From: Capronia americana
Lineage: Eukaryota; Ascomycota; Eurotiomycetes; Chaetothyriales; Herpotrichiellaceae
Direction: 5' to 3'
DNA: 64,000 bases
NCBI GenBank assembly: GCA_016110215.1
Contig: JADWQD010000003.1
Coordinates: 682,001-746,000, forward strand
The first letter of the stretch is position 1. Each line of letters opens with the position of its first letter. Shown in pieces: positions 11,373 through 22,097 of this stretch. A model generated the notes under the pieces. It worked only from the letters and a program-made list of their open reading frames with translations, ran no database searches and had not been told where the DNA came from. A program made the translations under genes and the position numbers.

Positions 11373-14300
11373 ATGGCCCGGCCTGGCCTTGGTCTCGATC
11401 TGTACGACTCCGCTTCTCGAGGATGCGACGACTTCACGTCCACTTCATCCTTCTCAGTCCCTCTCGAGGACAGACTCTGTATGTTCACCCCCATGGCTAC
11501 TGTTCTTTCTCAGCGCGCGGCTGTTGCCGAGGCCACGGCCGCTGGGTACTCCAAGACTTCACGACGACAGTATCAAGCATGCGACCAGTGCCGAAAGAGC
11601 AGAAGAGCGTGCGACGCCGGCACTTTGCGAGTGGCCAACTTTCCGTTTCGCGAAGACGAACAGGCAGAATCCTCGGCCGCAACGTGCGAGGCGTGCTCAA
11701 ACTGTGCCAGAACGAGCAAGCAATGCACCTTTGTCTGGCTCAGCAGACTTCCCTTGCAAGGCCTGCCAAAGGGTGTCAAGAGGAAGCTGGAATCCACGGG
11801 CCTGCCAAATCTCGTTGCCGATGCAGCACCAGACTCGAATTACCAGACTTCATCCTATCACAGCGACTATCTAGGACCCGATGCATCTGCTCTGCCACAG
11901 CTGTTACCGGCAACCCATTCATTTCACACTATCCACGACTCCTCACAGAATGGAGCACCCAAGTACCATGTTTCCCCGATATATGCAAGCCCCGAGCAGA
12001 CCATCAGTTACCCCTCTACCTCTCCCGAAGCGCGGTACTCAATAGATTCTAATGCCCATCAATTCCCGCCTTCTATTGCAACGGAGTCGACTGGTAGCAT
12101 CATAGCGACTTCCATTCGGTCTATCTCGGACGCCATCGTCCCGCCTCCTCTCTTACCTGACAAGACCGCGACCCACAATCGATGGAACCCCCCGAATCTT
12201 GCTCGCCATGACACAACATCTACCTCTCCAGGGTCAAACTCAAACGAATCCATCAACGCAGCGTTGAAGGTAGAACCTTCGCCCAGCCTGACTTCGATCA
12301 GCTCCGTCCCCAGCGGCGAAGAAGGTGTCTCGCCTGTCTACCACTCGAAACGAGTCAAACGTGGAAGACGACCCAGTGAATATTGTGATACTTTTGTCGC
12401 ACACCAACCCTCTTCCGTAAATTCACGACCACCCGATCAGCCGAACGTCGCGGCCCTGTCGTCGAATTGTAAGCGGCAAAACCCGACAGGGCTCTCAACG
12501 CGTCAAGTCCATTTCATCGACACAGCGATGAAGAAGATGATAGCAACTGGACTGCTACAAATATACCATGACAGCTTTGAGAACTCTCTATCATGTTGGG
12601 TGACGGAGAGGAATTGTCCCTACGAGATCGAGCTCAAAGGCCTTAGCCTCGGCACCAGCCTTCCATCAACGGCAGAAGAAGCTGCAGTTCGTCTAGGCGA
12701 CAACAGGATCTTGTCGCGAGTCTCCCGTCTAGACGCTGCATTTGCTCGCTTGAGAGAACGAGAATTGTCAGCTATAGAGAGCCGGACTGCCACCAATGCA
12801 TTGAATGCAGCCATAATGGCATTTGCGAGCCAATGGTCCCACAGCTCCCACAACGCGTTTTGGAAGAGCAGAGAAGGAAAGTCTCAGATGATGGCTTGCC
12901 AGTCTCAGTCACAGGGTCTCTTCTCCCATTCCGAATGGACAAACAACGAACGACTGATCCAGAAGACACTTTGGCACGATGCTCGTTCCGCGATCCAAGC
13001 TAGTGCCGAGATCGACTCATTCAAGGTGATATTGGCATACATGATCTTTGCGCTGACGCAACGGCCGATCGACGTGAAAAATAAATCGACCTCAGAGATG
13101 CAGACCTCACCTGCAGACAGTACGGCGGACAGTCGCCACGGTTTCGACACCCCTTCCACCTGCGACAATCTCGAACCCCGCGCCGATCCTGCCATGGAAA
13201 CCATCGTAGACAAAGAATGGAACCCTTTTTATGCAAGCGAGCCCGAGGCCTTAGCCTCTCCTCCCATCTACCTCGAAGCGGCGGTTCGAAACCTTTTTTC
13301 ATGGAGGCGCAAGATCGAACGCTATCGTCGACTTCGGTCCAAAAACAAAGATGCTCATGGACGTGCAACTATGGGTCCTCTTGCCGTCAAGGACCATCAG
13401 ACTTTTAATCTCCTGTTTTGGCTCGGTGTGATGTGTGACACGACCTCCTCGGCCATCAGCAAGCGACCATTGGTCATCTCAGACGAAGACTGCGCCATGA
13501 TAGAAGAAAGACTTGAGGCTGCGGACAACGGCCCGCCGAGCAAGGAGAATCGTAGTCTCCCTTTCGAAGAAGATGGCCACGATGACACTGGCAGCCTATG
13601 GGGCAATTATCTCTTGAAATTCACGTGCGCCCCAGACGGTAGCCCGCAGCTCCGATTACCATGTAGCTTCGACGAGGCAGCGTCGGTGCTGCAGAAAGCT
13701 ATTCCGGTGAAAGTGTTGATGTTCCGCAAGGTTGCTGCCCTCCAGACCCTGGCATATCGGAGGTCCTCACCGCATCAGCTCGAAAAGTGCATCAAAGAGG
13801 CGCTGGACGTTTACTCGCACTGGAATAGCCTCTATGGGCAGTTCATGATTGACTGTGTCGACCAGCACAACAGCCTGCCTTCCCATGTTAAATCGTGGTA
13901 TGTCATCCTCGATGGGCATTGGCATTACGGCTGCTTGTTGCTTGCGGAGACAATTTTGCAAGTCGACAAGGAGGAAAAGACGTTGGAGCCTCAACGAAAC
14001 CTGCGGGCGAGCTGCGAGCTTCTGAGGGAACTGAGACAAAGCAATGCTGTCGCGATCGCCAAGATCGCGCAAGCTTCGCTCTCCGAACATATTCCTTCAG
14101 TCCCCGATAACGCCGAATTTCACTTTGCGACCAACAGCAGCGCTATTTTAACGGAACCATGGACGGATATTCTGGTTCGCGCCATGGGCAGCGCATGTAA
14201 GATATTCATCGACTGGTTATCCGCCTGGCACAATCCGGCAGATCCGAACTACACGTGGGTACACACGACACACAGCTACGGGAACTTACATAACCAAGCG

Positions 14301-14438
14301 GAGGCATGTATCGAGGCGATGACGCTTCTTGGCCGCAAATCGGATGCGGCAAAATGTACGGCAGAAGTGTTCCGGACAAGACTGGGTCGCGTCTGTTCGT
14401 ACAGGCGGGCATCTGCTGGGACAGACCTCGAGGAATGA
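11373..14438 (+). CDS. AlcR-like Zn2Cys6 transcription factor
   Basis: Large intronless nuclear regulator of 1021 residues. The zinc cluster is C70-x2-C73-x6-C80-x27-C108-x2-C111-x6-C118, followed by TFVWLSR. The long loop between the two cysteine triads and the CSNC....CTF.WLS context recall Aspergillus AlcR, the ethanol-utilisation activator, whose loop is also expanded (16 residues). Here the loop is longer and has an extra cysteine at 105. Residues 130-380 are Ser/Pro/Thr-rich and look disordered. A conserved-looking block starts near residue 390 (LLQIYHDSFENSLSCWVTE). The ATG at 11373 is the first in frame; other in-frame methionines occur at residues 37 and 41 and are possible starts. 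Regulated genes cannot be deduced. Similarity to AlcR is by motif and not by full alignment. Confidence 0.82.
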   Translation: MARPGLGLDLYDSASRGCDDFTSTSSFSVPLEDRLCMFTPMATVLSQRAAVAEATAAGYSKTSRRQYQACDQCRKSRRACDAGTLRVANFPFREDEQAESSAATCEACSNCARTSKQCTFVWLSRLPLQGLPKGVKRKLESTGLPNLVADAAPDSNYQTSSYHSDYLGPDASALPQLLPATHSFHTIHDSSQNGAPKYHVSPIYASPEQTISYPSTSPEARYSIDSNAHQFPPSIATESTGSIIATSIRSISDAIVPPPLLPDKTATHNRWNPPNLARHDTTSTSPGSNSNESINAALKVEPSPSLTSISSVPSGEEGVSPVYHSKRVKRGRRPSEYCDTFVAHQPSSVNSRPPDQPNVAALSSNCKRQNPTGLSTRQVHFIDTAMKKMIATGLLQIYHDSFENSLSCWVTERNCPYEIELKGLSLGTSLPSTAEEAAVRLGDNRILSRVSRLDAAFARLRERELSAIESRTATNALNAAIMAFASQWSHSSHNAFWKSREGKSQMMACQSQSQGLFSHSEWTNNERLIQKTLWHDARSAIQASAEIDSFKVILAYMIFALTQRPIDVKNKSTSEMQTSPADSTADSRHGFDTPSTCDNLEPRADPAMETIVDKEWNPFYASEPEALASPPIYLEAAVRNLFSWRRKIERYRRLRSKNKDAHGRATMGPLAVKDHQTFNLLFWLGVMCDTTSSAISKRPLVISDEDCAMIEERLEAADNGPPSKENRSLPFEEDGHDDTGSLWGNYLLKFTCAPDGSPQLRLPCSFDEAASVLQKAIPVKVLMFRKVAALQTLAYRRSSPHQLEKCIKEALDVYSHWNSLYGQFMIDCVDQHNSLPSHVKSWYVILDGHWHYGCLLLAETILQVDKEEKTLEPQRNLRASCELLRELRQSNAVAIAKIAQASLSEHIPSVPDNAEFHFATNSSAILTEPWTDILVRAMGSACKIFIDWLSAWHNPADPNYTWVHTTHSYGNLHNQAEACIEAMTLLGRKSDAAKCTAEVFRTRLGRVCSYRRASAGTDLEE

Positions 14439-15054
14439 TCGCCTGAGACTTCACCACGAAGAAATGACCAATGGTGATGCTGGCGGATTTGTGTGGTTGC
14501 GTTGTGCTATGCGGCGGCTACACTGGAAGACGGCTAGGAGAATTAGCCAAAGTTTGATACCCTTCGATCTCTTGTGGCCAGGATCTTCGACATGATATTG
14601 CATGATGAACTTATTCATTCTCGGTTATGAAGTCTCCCATACTGTTTCGCACAAGTATGTGCAACAAGTGCCGATAGAGTATAGTTTCCGACGTGAGCGA
14701 ACGTTCACTGCAGCTGTCCTGTAATCTAGTGGTGGTCACGGACCCTACTTCAACCACATGCGATCGGTTCGAGGAACTGTTGGGAGCTGGGGATCGCGAG
14801 GCTGTGCGCGAGCCTTGCGCCTCGAGGCACCAAGACGGCAGCATGTTGACGTGACGTCACTCGAAGCGACCTTCCACCACTTTCACCAGCAGCACCTGAA
14901 CCAGGTTTTCTTGAGCATCGCGTGAGCTGAATGAGCTCTGCGAAGTACGGGCAAACGCCGCGCTACATGTTGTGCACATGATGTCTGTCCTAGCTACCTG
15001 ACCTAGTTCCTTTTCAACGGCCTCGGTCTCTTGACAGATCTCCACAGCCACACC
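14439..15054. other. Intergenic, upstream of NCA2
   Basis: 616 bp between two plus-strand genes. It should hold the AlcR-like 3' end and the NCA2 promoter. I see no gene or repeat. Confidence 0.45.
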
Positions 15055-17073
15055 ATGTCTTTCGTTGACGAGTAAGTGCCTCGCAAAGACTTGGGAGCTC
15101 ATCTTGTCTAATTTGCTTCGGTATAGCGACCTGCGCAGGGTGGATGCTGCGTTGGACAAGTTTCAACTGAGGGAGGCTGAGGAAAGGGTGTCTACCGCAG
15201 CTGCAACCTCCAGCGAGGATCCTCGAACGTCTCAACTCAAAGCCGTTGTGCGAGCATTGTCCACGACCTCCAGCTCCAGACCTCTCATCCGCCGGACTCG
15301 GCTGCGCGGCCTGCTAGGTCAACTTGCCAAAAGAGATGGAGGGCACATCGAGGTTGAGACCGCATCGCCCTCGATCGCCAACCTGGAATGGATTGCGACT
15401 GGCAAGGCGACCGCCCAGGTCTATGGCCTGATCCTGAATTCGCTTCTGGACCGGACAATTCCACTGAGTGAATCGATATGGTACTGGGACGACCTACTGT
15501 CTTCTTATGCGAATATCGTCCTCTACACAATCCAGACCTCGCCTCTGAGGTTCTGGCACCAAGCAAAAGAAATCTACGCGGACGCCCGTCACAAATTCAG
15601 GCAAGGTCAGGTGCTTCAGACGTCCGCTCGGGATGCAAGGAGGACCGTCACAGACAGCTGGAGGGAATTCTACGCTCTCGTCCAGAATAGCGTCCAGGAA
15701 CGATCACTCGCGCAGGCCCAAACGAAGATTCTGTCGCCCTTCTCCATCGCCCGCGTCGAGGTCAAGAGGAATTTGGACCATATCCGGTACCTAAGGAAGT
15801 CCAGTGCCTCAACCATTGGTAGACTGGTTAGGGAATGTCTCGTCTTTGGAGGGCCTCCGGATGATCGCAAACGGGGTGCATTAGTACAGGCGTTAGATCC
15901 CGAGGACGATGACTGGCAAACTACCATTGCGCGGACGGCGTACCTGCTCGATATTTCCACGAGGGGTACGCGTGATGACGGGGAAGACTATACGTCCATT
16001 GACCCGCAGACAGCCTCTTCCACCGAGGTGGCCGCCCTGCTGATCAAGGTACTGGACCAGCGGCTCCCGAAACAGGAACAAGAAACTACCAGCATGAGAT
16101 TGAGGTATGGTAAACCCTCGCGACTTATTCGATACTGGATACCCGCTGTGGTGCTCTTGCTGTCCGGGAGCACACTGCTTCGAATATTCGTCAACCGTCG
16201 TGCAGAAATAGCCCAATGGTTCCGCGAGTTGGGCCAGACGACAATCGATTTCTGGATCAACTGGGTGGTCGAGCCCGTCAAGAAGCTAATTGCCACGATC
16301 CGGCACGATGACCAGAGTGAGATTGCCATACAGAGCCGGGACAGCCTGCGTGCCGACCAAGAGAGTCTGGAGCGGATGGTCATTGACTTCGCTGTACAGC
16401 ACCCAGAAGATGGCAAGAATTTTACCGAGGCACAGGTCGCCGAGATCAGAGCGAAAGTGAAAGAGGGAGATCTGACTCCTGTGCTGAAAGCATATGAACG
16501 AGAGATGCAAAGTCCTATCAAGAATGCGATCATGGGCGATCTGATCCGGACCTTGCTCATCCAGGTGCAGAAAACGAAAGTGGATGTAGAAGTGGCAATT
16601 GGCGGGATTGATTCTATACTCAAGAGTCAAGAGTTACTGTTCGGATTTGTCGGTATTGCGCCTGGTGTTTTGATATCCTACGCCCTATTCCAATGGGTCG
16701 GGAGCGCGTTTGGCGGTCGACGTGGTCTACGACAGGGCCAACGGAAGGGTGAGGCCGTTCGGCTCATAAGGTGCGGCAACCTCTCGAGACCTATCATTCC
16801 CCTACTGACAACTGGTCGAACAGGAACATCGACCGCACATTGACCTCGTCGGAAATTGACAACGACGAAGGCATTATTTCAGAAGAGCATCACGGGTTAC
16901 TTCTGTGTGAAGTCCACCTTTTACGCCAACGCGCTTCACACGTCCTGCCGAGGAACATTATGCGGGAATTCCTCGAAGACCTGGATGATCTACTGGATGT
17001 CAAGCAGGGGGTGAATCGGCAGATTCAGGTGTTGAGGAGAGTAGAGTGGGCATATGCAAAGTGGCTGAGATGA
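15055..17073 (+). CDS. NCA2: Nca2-type mitochondrial membrane protein
   Basis: Mitochondrial protein of the NCA2 family; in yeast Nca2 acts with Nca3 on expression of mitochondrial ATP synthase subunits 6 and 8. Exons 15055-15071, 15127-16770, 16824-17073 give 636 residues. Exon 1 encodes only MSFVDD-like residues and joins DLRRVDAALDKFQL, matching the usual family N-terminus. A hydrophobic span sits in exon 2 at YWIPAVVLLLSGSTLL, and a second at LLFGFVGIAPGVLISYALFQ. The C-terminal exon contains GLLLCEVHLLR and the tail VEWAYAKWL, typical family ends; the splice joins RLI to RNIDRTL in phase. Introns are 55 and 53 bp. Both predicted membrane segments fit an integral mitochondrial membrane protein. 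Confidence 0.9.
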
Positions 17074-17643
17074 TACTCCCTTGTACTATGCGGGATGCGG
17101 CACGCTATACATTGTAGTCATGACAGCTTCTTATAGAGGTACAGTAGATGAATCCATCAGAGAGAAAGAACCATGTGCTTTTCAACAGAGGAAGAGTGCG
17201 ACGGTAAGGGCCTGAGGCAGCTCGCTTTCCTCGCTCCTGCACCTGGAACGGCAGCCTGTTCAGCCTGTGACAAAATCGTCTCGGCTTCACTCCGGGTGCC
17301 GTGGCTGCTTGGATCGGCAACCCAAACGTGCAACATCCCAGGTCCGAATCCGAGCGACATCATCTGTCGCATCTCTACACCCGTCATCACCCTCTCGACT
17401 TTTCTACTATTGCCTTGCGCTCAAGAGACCGATACTGTTTGCCCAAGTCCACGTCGACGTTCGCGCTGCTCGTCTGCTAGGCATCATCCACGGTCACCGC
17501 TGGCCAACAAGAATTAGGCGCAATCACTTTCAGCGGACGACTCTCCACGCAACCCGCCACCTTCGAGCACCATCGACCCTCCTCCCTGAGTGACCACGAC
17601 AGTCGTCTCTCTACCCTCTTCTTCCGGCCCACAGATTGTCGCC
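17074..17643. other. Intergenic, SEC4 promoter and 5' UTR
   Basis: 570 bp between two plus-strand genes. The final part is pyrimidine-rich (CT stretches around 17560-17640), common in fungal promoters of housekeeping genes. No gene recognised. Confidence 0.45.
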
Positions 17644-18401
17644 ATGGCAGGTCAACGGAATTACGACTTTCTAGTGCGTTTTGTCACACCGTAGACTGCA
17701 TGCAGAAGGACATTGTCTAACCCACACTCTGCTTCACAGATAAAACTCCTCTTGATCGGCGACTCGGGCGTCGGCAAGTCATGCTGCCTGCTACGCTTCT
17801 CCGAAGACAGCTTCACGCCCAGCTTCATCACCACCATCGGCATAGATTTCAAGATCCGCACGATCGACCTGGACGGCAAGAGGGTCAAACTGCAGATATG
17901 GGACACGGCAGGCCAGGAACGCTTCCGCACCATCACAACCGCATACTACAGAGGCGCCATGGGGATCCTTCTGGTGTATGACGTGACCGACGAGAAGAGC
18001 TTTAACAGTACGCCTCCCCCGGCTGCCCCATCTCGTATATTGAGCTAACCCTACGGCCGATGACAGACATAAGGACATGGTTCTCCAACGTCGAACAGCA
18101 CGCCTCGGAAGGGGTCAACAAGATCCTCATCGGCAATAAGTGCGATTGGGAGGAGAAGCGCGCCGTGTCGACGGAGCAGGGCCAAGCGCTCGCGGACGAG
18201 TTGGGCATTCCGTTCCTCGAGGTCTCCGCAAAGTCAAACATCAACATTGAGAAAGCGTTTTACTCATTAGCGAGCGACATCAAGAAGCGTTTGATCGATA
18301 GTTCCAAAGAGAGTGGTGGCACTGGGCTCGGGGGGCAGGCAGGTGGCCAGGGCGTTAGCGTCACGCCGAACCAGGGCGTCGGGGGCGGCAAGTGCTGCTA
18401 G
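17644..18401 (+). CDS. SEC4: Rab GTPase, Sec4/Rab8 type
   Basis: Small GTPase that drives exocytic vesicles to the plasma membrane and hyphal tip. Exons 17644-17673, 17740-18007 and 18067-18401 give 210 residues; introns are 66 and 59 bp. Exon 1 is only 30 nt (MAGQRNYDFL). Visible motifs: P-loop GDSGVGKS at residues 17-24, effector region TTIGIDFKIRTI, switch II WDTAGQERFRTITTAYYRGA, NKCD for guanine recognition, SAK, and a C-terminal GGGKCC double-cysteine prenylation signal. The Rab8/Sec4 sub-signature is the TIGIDFKIRTI effector region with the N-terminal NYDFLIKLLLIGDS. The splice at 18007/18067 joins KSFNNIRTW in phase. Filamentous-fungal name would be srgA-type. Very secure as a Rab; assignment to Sec4 rather than another exocytic Rab is strong. 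Confidence 0.95.
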
Positions 18402-18916
18402 GCCTATGTTAGGTAGAGGAGCGAATGACGGGGGAAGGATTGGCAGGCAGAGGCGGGCGAGGCGAATTCAAATGCAGTGGGCAACGCAGATTTTAAGACC
18501 CTCAGACCGACGATTCCCTCAAATGGCTTGCAAATGCCATCCCAACAATCACTCTGCGCCTACAACCAACCAACGCTGCCAGGCCAAACTGTCCAGGGAC
18601 CGACTCGCGGGCGCATGTGCTTTCTACTCTTCCCATAATATCGGAATTCTACCGGAATAGACGGAGGGCTAGGCGGGCGGACATCTGTCTCTTCCGAATC
18701 AGGGCGGTCCCAGGCAATGTACCGACCATGCTTGATGCCTCTTCGACCACCCCCGACATCCTACCTTTCATTCTTTGCACGGCATGGGTTCTACGACCGG
18801 CGTTTGGGGAAACCAGAAACTATTTATTAAGCTTTTGCTCGGACGGGGAGTTTGTTTTTTGGGTCTTTTTTTTCTCGCTCCCAAGGCTTGAGCATTTCGG
18901 GCCTTGTCGAGCAGAG

Positions 18917-18949
18917 AGGCAGGCAGGCAGGCAGGCAGGTAGGCAGGCA
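18917..18949. repeat. (GGCA)n microsatellite
   Basis: About eight tandem copies of the tetranucleotide AGGC/GGCA, with one copy changed to GGTA. Located in the 3' region of SEC4. Confidence 0.85.
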
Positions 18950-19032
18950 CGGCGTAGGAGTGCTTCGCTGTCATTCCTGAGCATGAGTATGAGCATGTGT
19001 CTCGTATGTAGATCATCCGCAGCAATGGAATC

Positions 19033-19058
19033 CGTCCTGTCCTGTCCTGTCCTGTCCT
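19033..19058. repeat. (TGTCC)n microsatellite
   Basis: Five near-perfect copies of a TGTCC pentanucleotide, about 90 bp after the GGCA repeat. Confidence 0.8.
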
Positions 19059-19762
19059 ACCATACCATGTCCGGGTTGTGCTGGTCGCTTCGTTATCCCT
19101 CTGCGTTTATTTTCCATCTGTTTTGACTTCCGTCCCGGATACCTTACACATTATGCAATACTATATACAGTAGAATATACAACAGGCACTAACTATATAC
19201 GATACGCAATATATGATAGTTATTTATTCTTTAACTCGAGACACACTACGAGGTATATAAACCTATAGAGATAGACGGTAGGGCATACAGAACAACGAAC
19301 CATCGCGACACCCCAGCGAACATAATGTACTAGACGGGGCCAGCAATCTACTTCAGAGACGCTATACAGAGGTTAAAGGCGGGACACAAGCACGACAAGA
19401 CCTGAAATGGTGGAGAAATGGAAGATCTATCAATAAATTCCCGTTACGGCAACTGATCGGGAAGATTTAAAAAACGCTGGGATTTTTTTCCACGCAAGGG
19501 AATCAAAAGGGGGGGTGGTTTAACAAAAATGATTCAATGCTCCGGTGATAATGCTTTCGTGCCATCAAGGGGGTGCGCGCGCTGGTTGCTCACAGTGCCA
19601 ACTTGGATTCGGGTCCACTTCACTTCACGTCCCTGTCCCAGTCCCATCGAGACAAGTCATCCGCTCGCTCTAGTCTGACTTGTCTGTCCAAGAAAGACTT
19701 CGCCGCATGGTCCTGCCTCGTGCTTCCCATCCATCTTCCGAGCGCGCGCGTGTGCGTGTAGC

Positions 19763-20429
19763 CTAGTATCCCACTCCGACTAGGTAGGCGCCTAGTTTCT
19801 CGACCGTGTTGGCTGCCGTGCCGGGCTGTACGGTCGCAGGGTAGCAAGTGATCAGGAGGGCTTGTTTCGTCTTGACGATCACAACGCCTTCTCGGCCCTG
19901 TCAAAAACCCGAACATTCATTAGCTTCAGATTTACTTTTGCTTCCCCATGCATGCGTTTCCACCGTTCCCCGGGGGCAGTAGCGGGGTGAGGTTTCCCCT
20001 GCATGCGCTGTGGCCTGTCTGCCTACCTTCTTGCCGTATAGACTCGTCTCATCGGCCTTGATCACGATGTACTTCTGGCCTGCGATGTGGAGGCCTGTGG
20101 ACTGCACCTTTTTCGGCGTGCTGGTGTCCTTGTACGCGCCGACAATCTCTTGCAGTTCCGCCGGTGTGACTTGGAAGTTCGGCGACGTGGCCCACACGGA
20201 GGTGCCTTCGGCGTTGAAGATGGCGGCGCGGTCGACGTGGCCGGTGCCGAGGAGGCTGGAGGGCAGGGGTTAGTGAGTATAGTTGAGGAAAGAGATGGGG
20301 GTTGTCATGTTCCGGGCCCCGGGGCGTACCTGGTGTCAACGTATGCTGGGAGGTGGGAATCATGTCAGCCATCTCACTCCAGCTCTCATCTACCGGCACG
20401 GTGGGTAGTGGCTCACCTTGCCAAGACAT
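19763..20429 (-). CDS. PFY1: Profilin
   Basis: Actin-monomer and poly-proline binding protein for filament assembly at sites of growth. Four exons: 20429-20417 (13 nt), 20345-20330 (16 nt), 20255-20027 and 19897-19763, making 130 residues, the usual profilin length. The first two micro-exons assemble MSWQAYVDTS, the universal profilin N-terminus that forms part of the poly-proline site (Trp3, Tyr6). Later motifs: GHVDRAAIFN, SVWATSPNF, YGKK before intron 3, and exon 4 starting GREGVVIVKTKQALLITCYP and ending with VEKLGAYLVGVGY. All junctions are in phase with standard GT-AG ends. The open frame in the same place that reads through the first introns is not the product. Confidence 0.96.
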
Positions 20430-21098
20430 GGTTGGGAGAGGTGTTCTGGTGAGAGGGCGTTCCGCCTGGGAGGAGCGCGGCGGTTGCAGGTGGTTTCGGA
20501 AGTAAACAGATTCAATAATCAATAGAGGGGTTGTGCGGGCACGCGGCTCGGAGTAAAGTCACTGACTCCTCGCTAGGGTTCGGTGATGGAGCAAGCCCGG
20601 TGTATAGAGGAGGTTTTGTAGGTTGATCGAAGGTGCCGGAACGTAGGGTTTAGGCGAAGGTGAAGATGAAGATGATGTGTGACTGTGATGTGAATCAACA
20701 GTGAATCAGTGTCGAGGTGGGGTCCGGCGACTCTCAAATGACAAGTCATCCGGGAGCCTGATTTTTAAATGTCACCCCGCTATTTTTCTGATATAAGGCA
20801 AACATGTGCCCGAAGTGAAATGTTTCTTCCGAAATGAATTCTACTTAATATCTGAGAGGTTGGCAAGACCAGATGTTGCACAATTGGCCGCTCAATATAA
20901 CCGCAACATCTCTAGCAGTCCTACAAATGAAAGGTCCCTCGGACAAGCATGCCTTTTTGAAGTGGCCAGACCCCCGGGTCGTCTGGCCTTTCGTCGTCTC
21001 CTCCAGGTCTTCTCCAAATATAGGGGACATCCATCGGTTTGTACAGAGCAGGCGCACGATGCTTGAACTATTGCCTCTCAGCGTTGCTGATCGCCAAG
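20430..21098. other. Intergenic, profilin promoter
   Basis: 669 bp between the profilin start and the stop of the RTA1-like gene, both on the minus strand. Purine-rich GAAGATGAAGATGATG near 20659-20680 is the only notable low-complexity stretch. Confidence 0.45.
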
Positions 21099-22097
21099 CT
21101 ACACACTGTCCGCCGGTCGAGAAACGCTCTCCATTGATACATGTTGTGAGCTCTTTTCGCCCATCGCTGGAGTCCAACTCGAAGATAGGCGCGGGAAGCA
21201 GAAGCCCGGGTGGAACACAGTCTGCACAGTGGTGGCATATACCATGAAGCTAGGAAATCGTCAGTTCGAGGACGGATCAAACTCGACCTGAAAGACTTAC
21301 CATCCCTCGAAGACGATAAATGTCGCCTCGTCCTGCATAATATCATTGCCCCAGCCACCGGCCATCTCGATAATCCGGTAGATGCATCGAACAAAGATGG
21401 CGAACCACGCTGAGCCAACCCCAAAGGCGAATAGTCGAAACTTGCGCTGCTTGATTGTGGCAGCAGCCTCTGGTGATAGAGGATGCTGCTTGAGGGCCTT
21501 CGACCGTTGCAGAACGTACCAACCAACCATGCAGGCAAAGAAGAACAATGCAACTACCTGCCAAGCGATGCCGGCCATGAGCAGGTCGTCTCCGGTTTGT
21601 TCCATCGATTGATCGTCATCGTCGGCCGTCGATGCGATCCCACCACCAGCACCTTGTAGGATAAGCGAAAGCAGATCGGCAGAGATGAAAATGTAAGTGT
21701 AGAAGCGGGCCTTGATAATCGAGAATTCCTCTCCAAAGCAGAGAACCATGTGCTTCAGGGTGAGATATATGGCGGCCGAGTTGAACGCTGGGGCGATTAT
21801 CAGGCAGCAGATTTGAGTAATGAATCCAGCGTCGTTGAACGGGTTATCGTGCATGATGATACGGCCAACATATCCGACCGACGCACACACACAGCCCGCC
21901 GTCAATGCGACCATATAACTCCAGGTCCTATATCGGATACCAAGACCCAGATTGATCAAGGCAAAAAGACCAAAGAAGCCGAGGAAAAAGCCATTGGCTC
22001 CCAAGGCAGGATAGTAGCCATATACCGACAATTCGAGGGGACAATATTCGGTGATTTCGGTGCACGTGCTCTGGCTCCATACTGTTTCGTTCGACAT
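21099..22097 (-). CDS. RTA1-like seven-span membrane protein
   Basis: Fungal lipid-translocating exporter / RTA1-like family (the group of yeast Rta1 and Rsb1, linked to sterol-toxin resistance and sphingoid-base export). Exons 22097-21301 and 21249-21099 give 315 residues; the 51-bp intron has a GTAAGT donor. About seven hydrophobic segments are visible. Family features: short extracellular N-terminus with paired cysteines, YxPxLxANxFF-like YYPALGANGFFLGFFGLFA in TM1, GYVGRI after TM3, CCLIIAPAFNSAAIYLTL, ADLLSLILQGAGGG and FRLFAFGVGSAWFAIFVRCIYR. Exon 2 completes the last helix and reads VFHPGFCF, the conserved end. The terminal tail is Ser-rich. The gene is divergent from the Zn2Cys6 factor at 23466. 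The ATG used is the first; an in-frame TTG lies 6 bp upstream. Confidence 0.88.

Larger units (their letters stand above)
18402..19762. other. Intergenic between convergent SEC4 and profilin
   Basis: 1.36 kb of shared 3' region. It holds two short tandem repeats listed separately and an AT-rich stretch at about 19130-19270. No gene is recognisable. Confidence 0.5.

Noticed and set aside
18402..19762. Transposon or telomere-like relic between SEC4 and profilin
   Set aside because: Only short GGCA and TGTCC repeats; no terminal repeats, open frame or target duplication.
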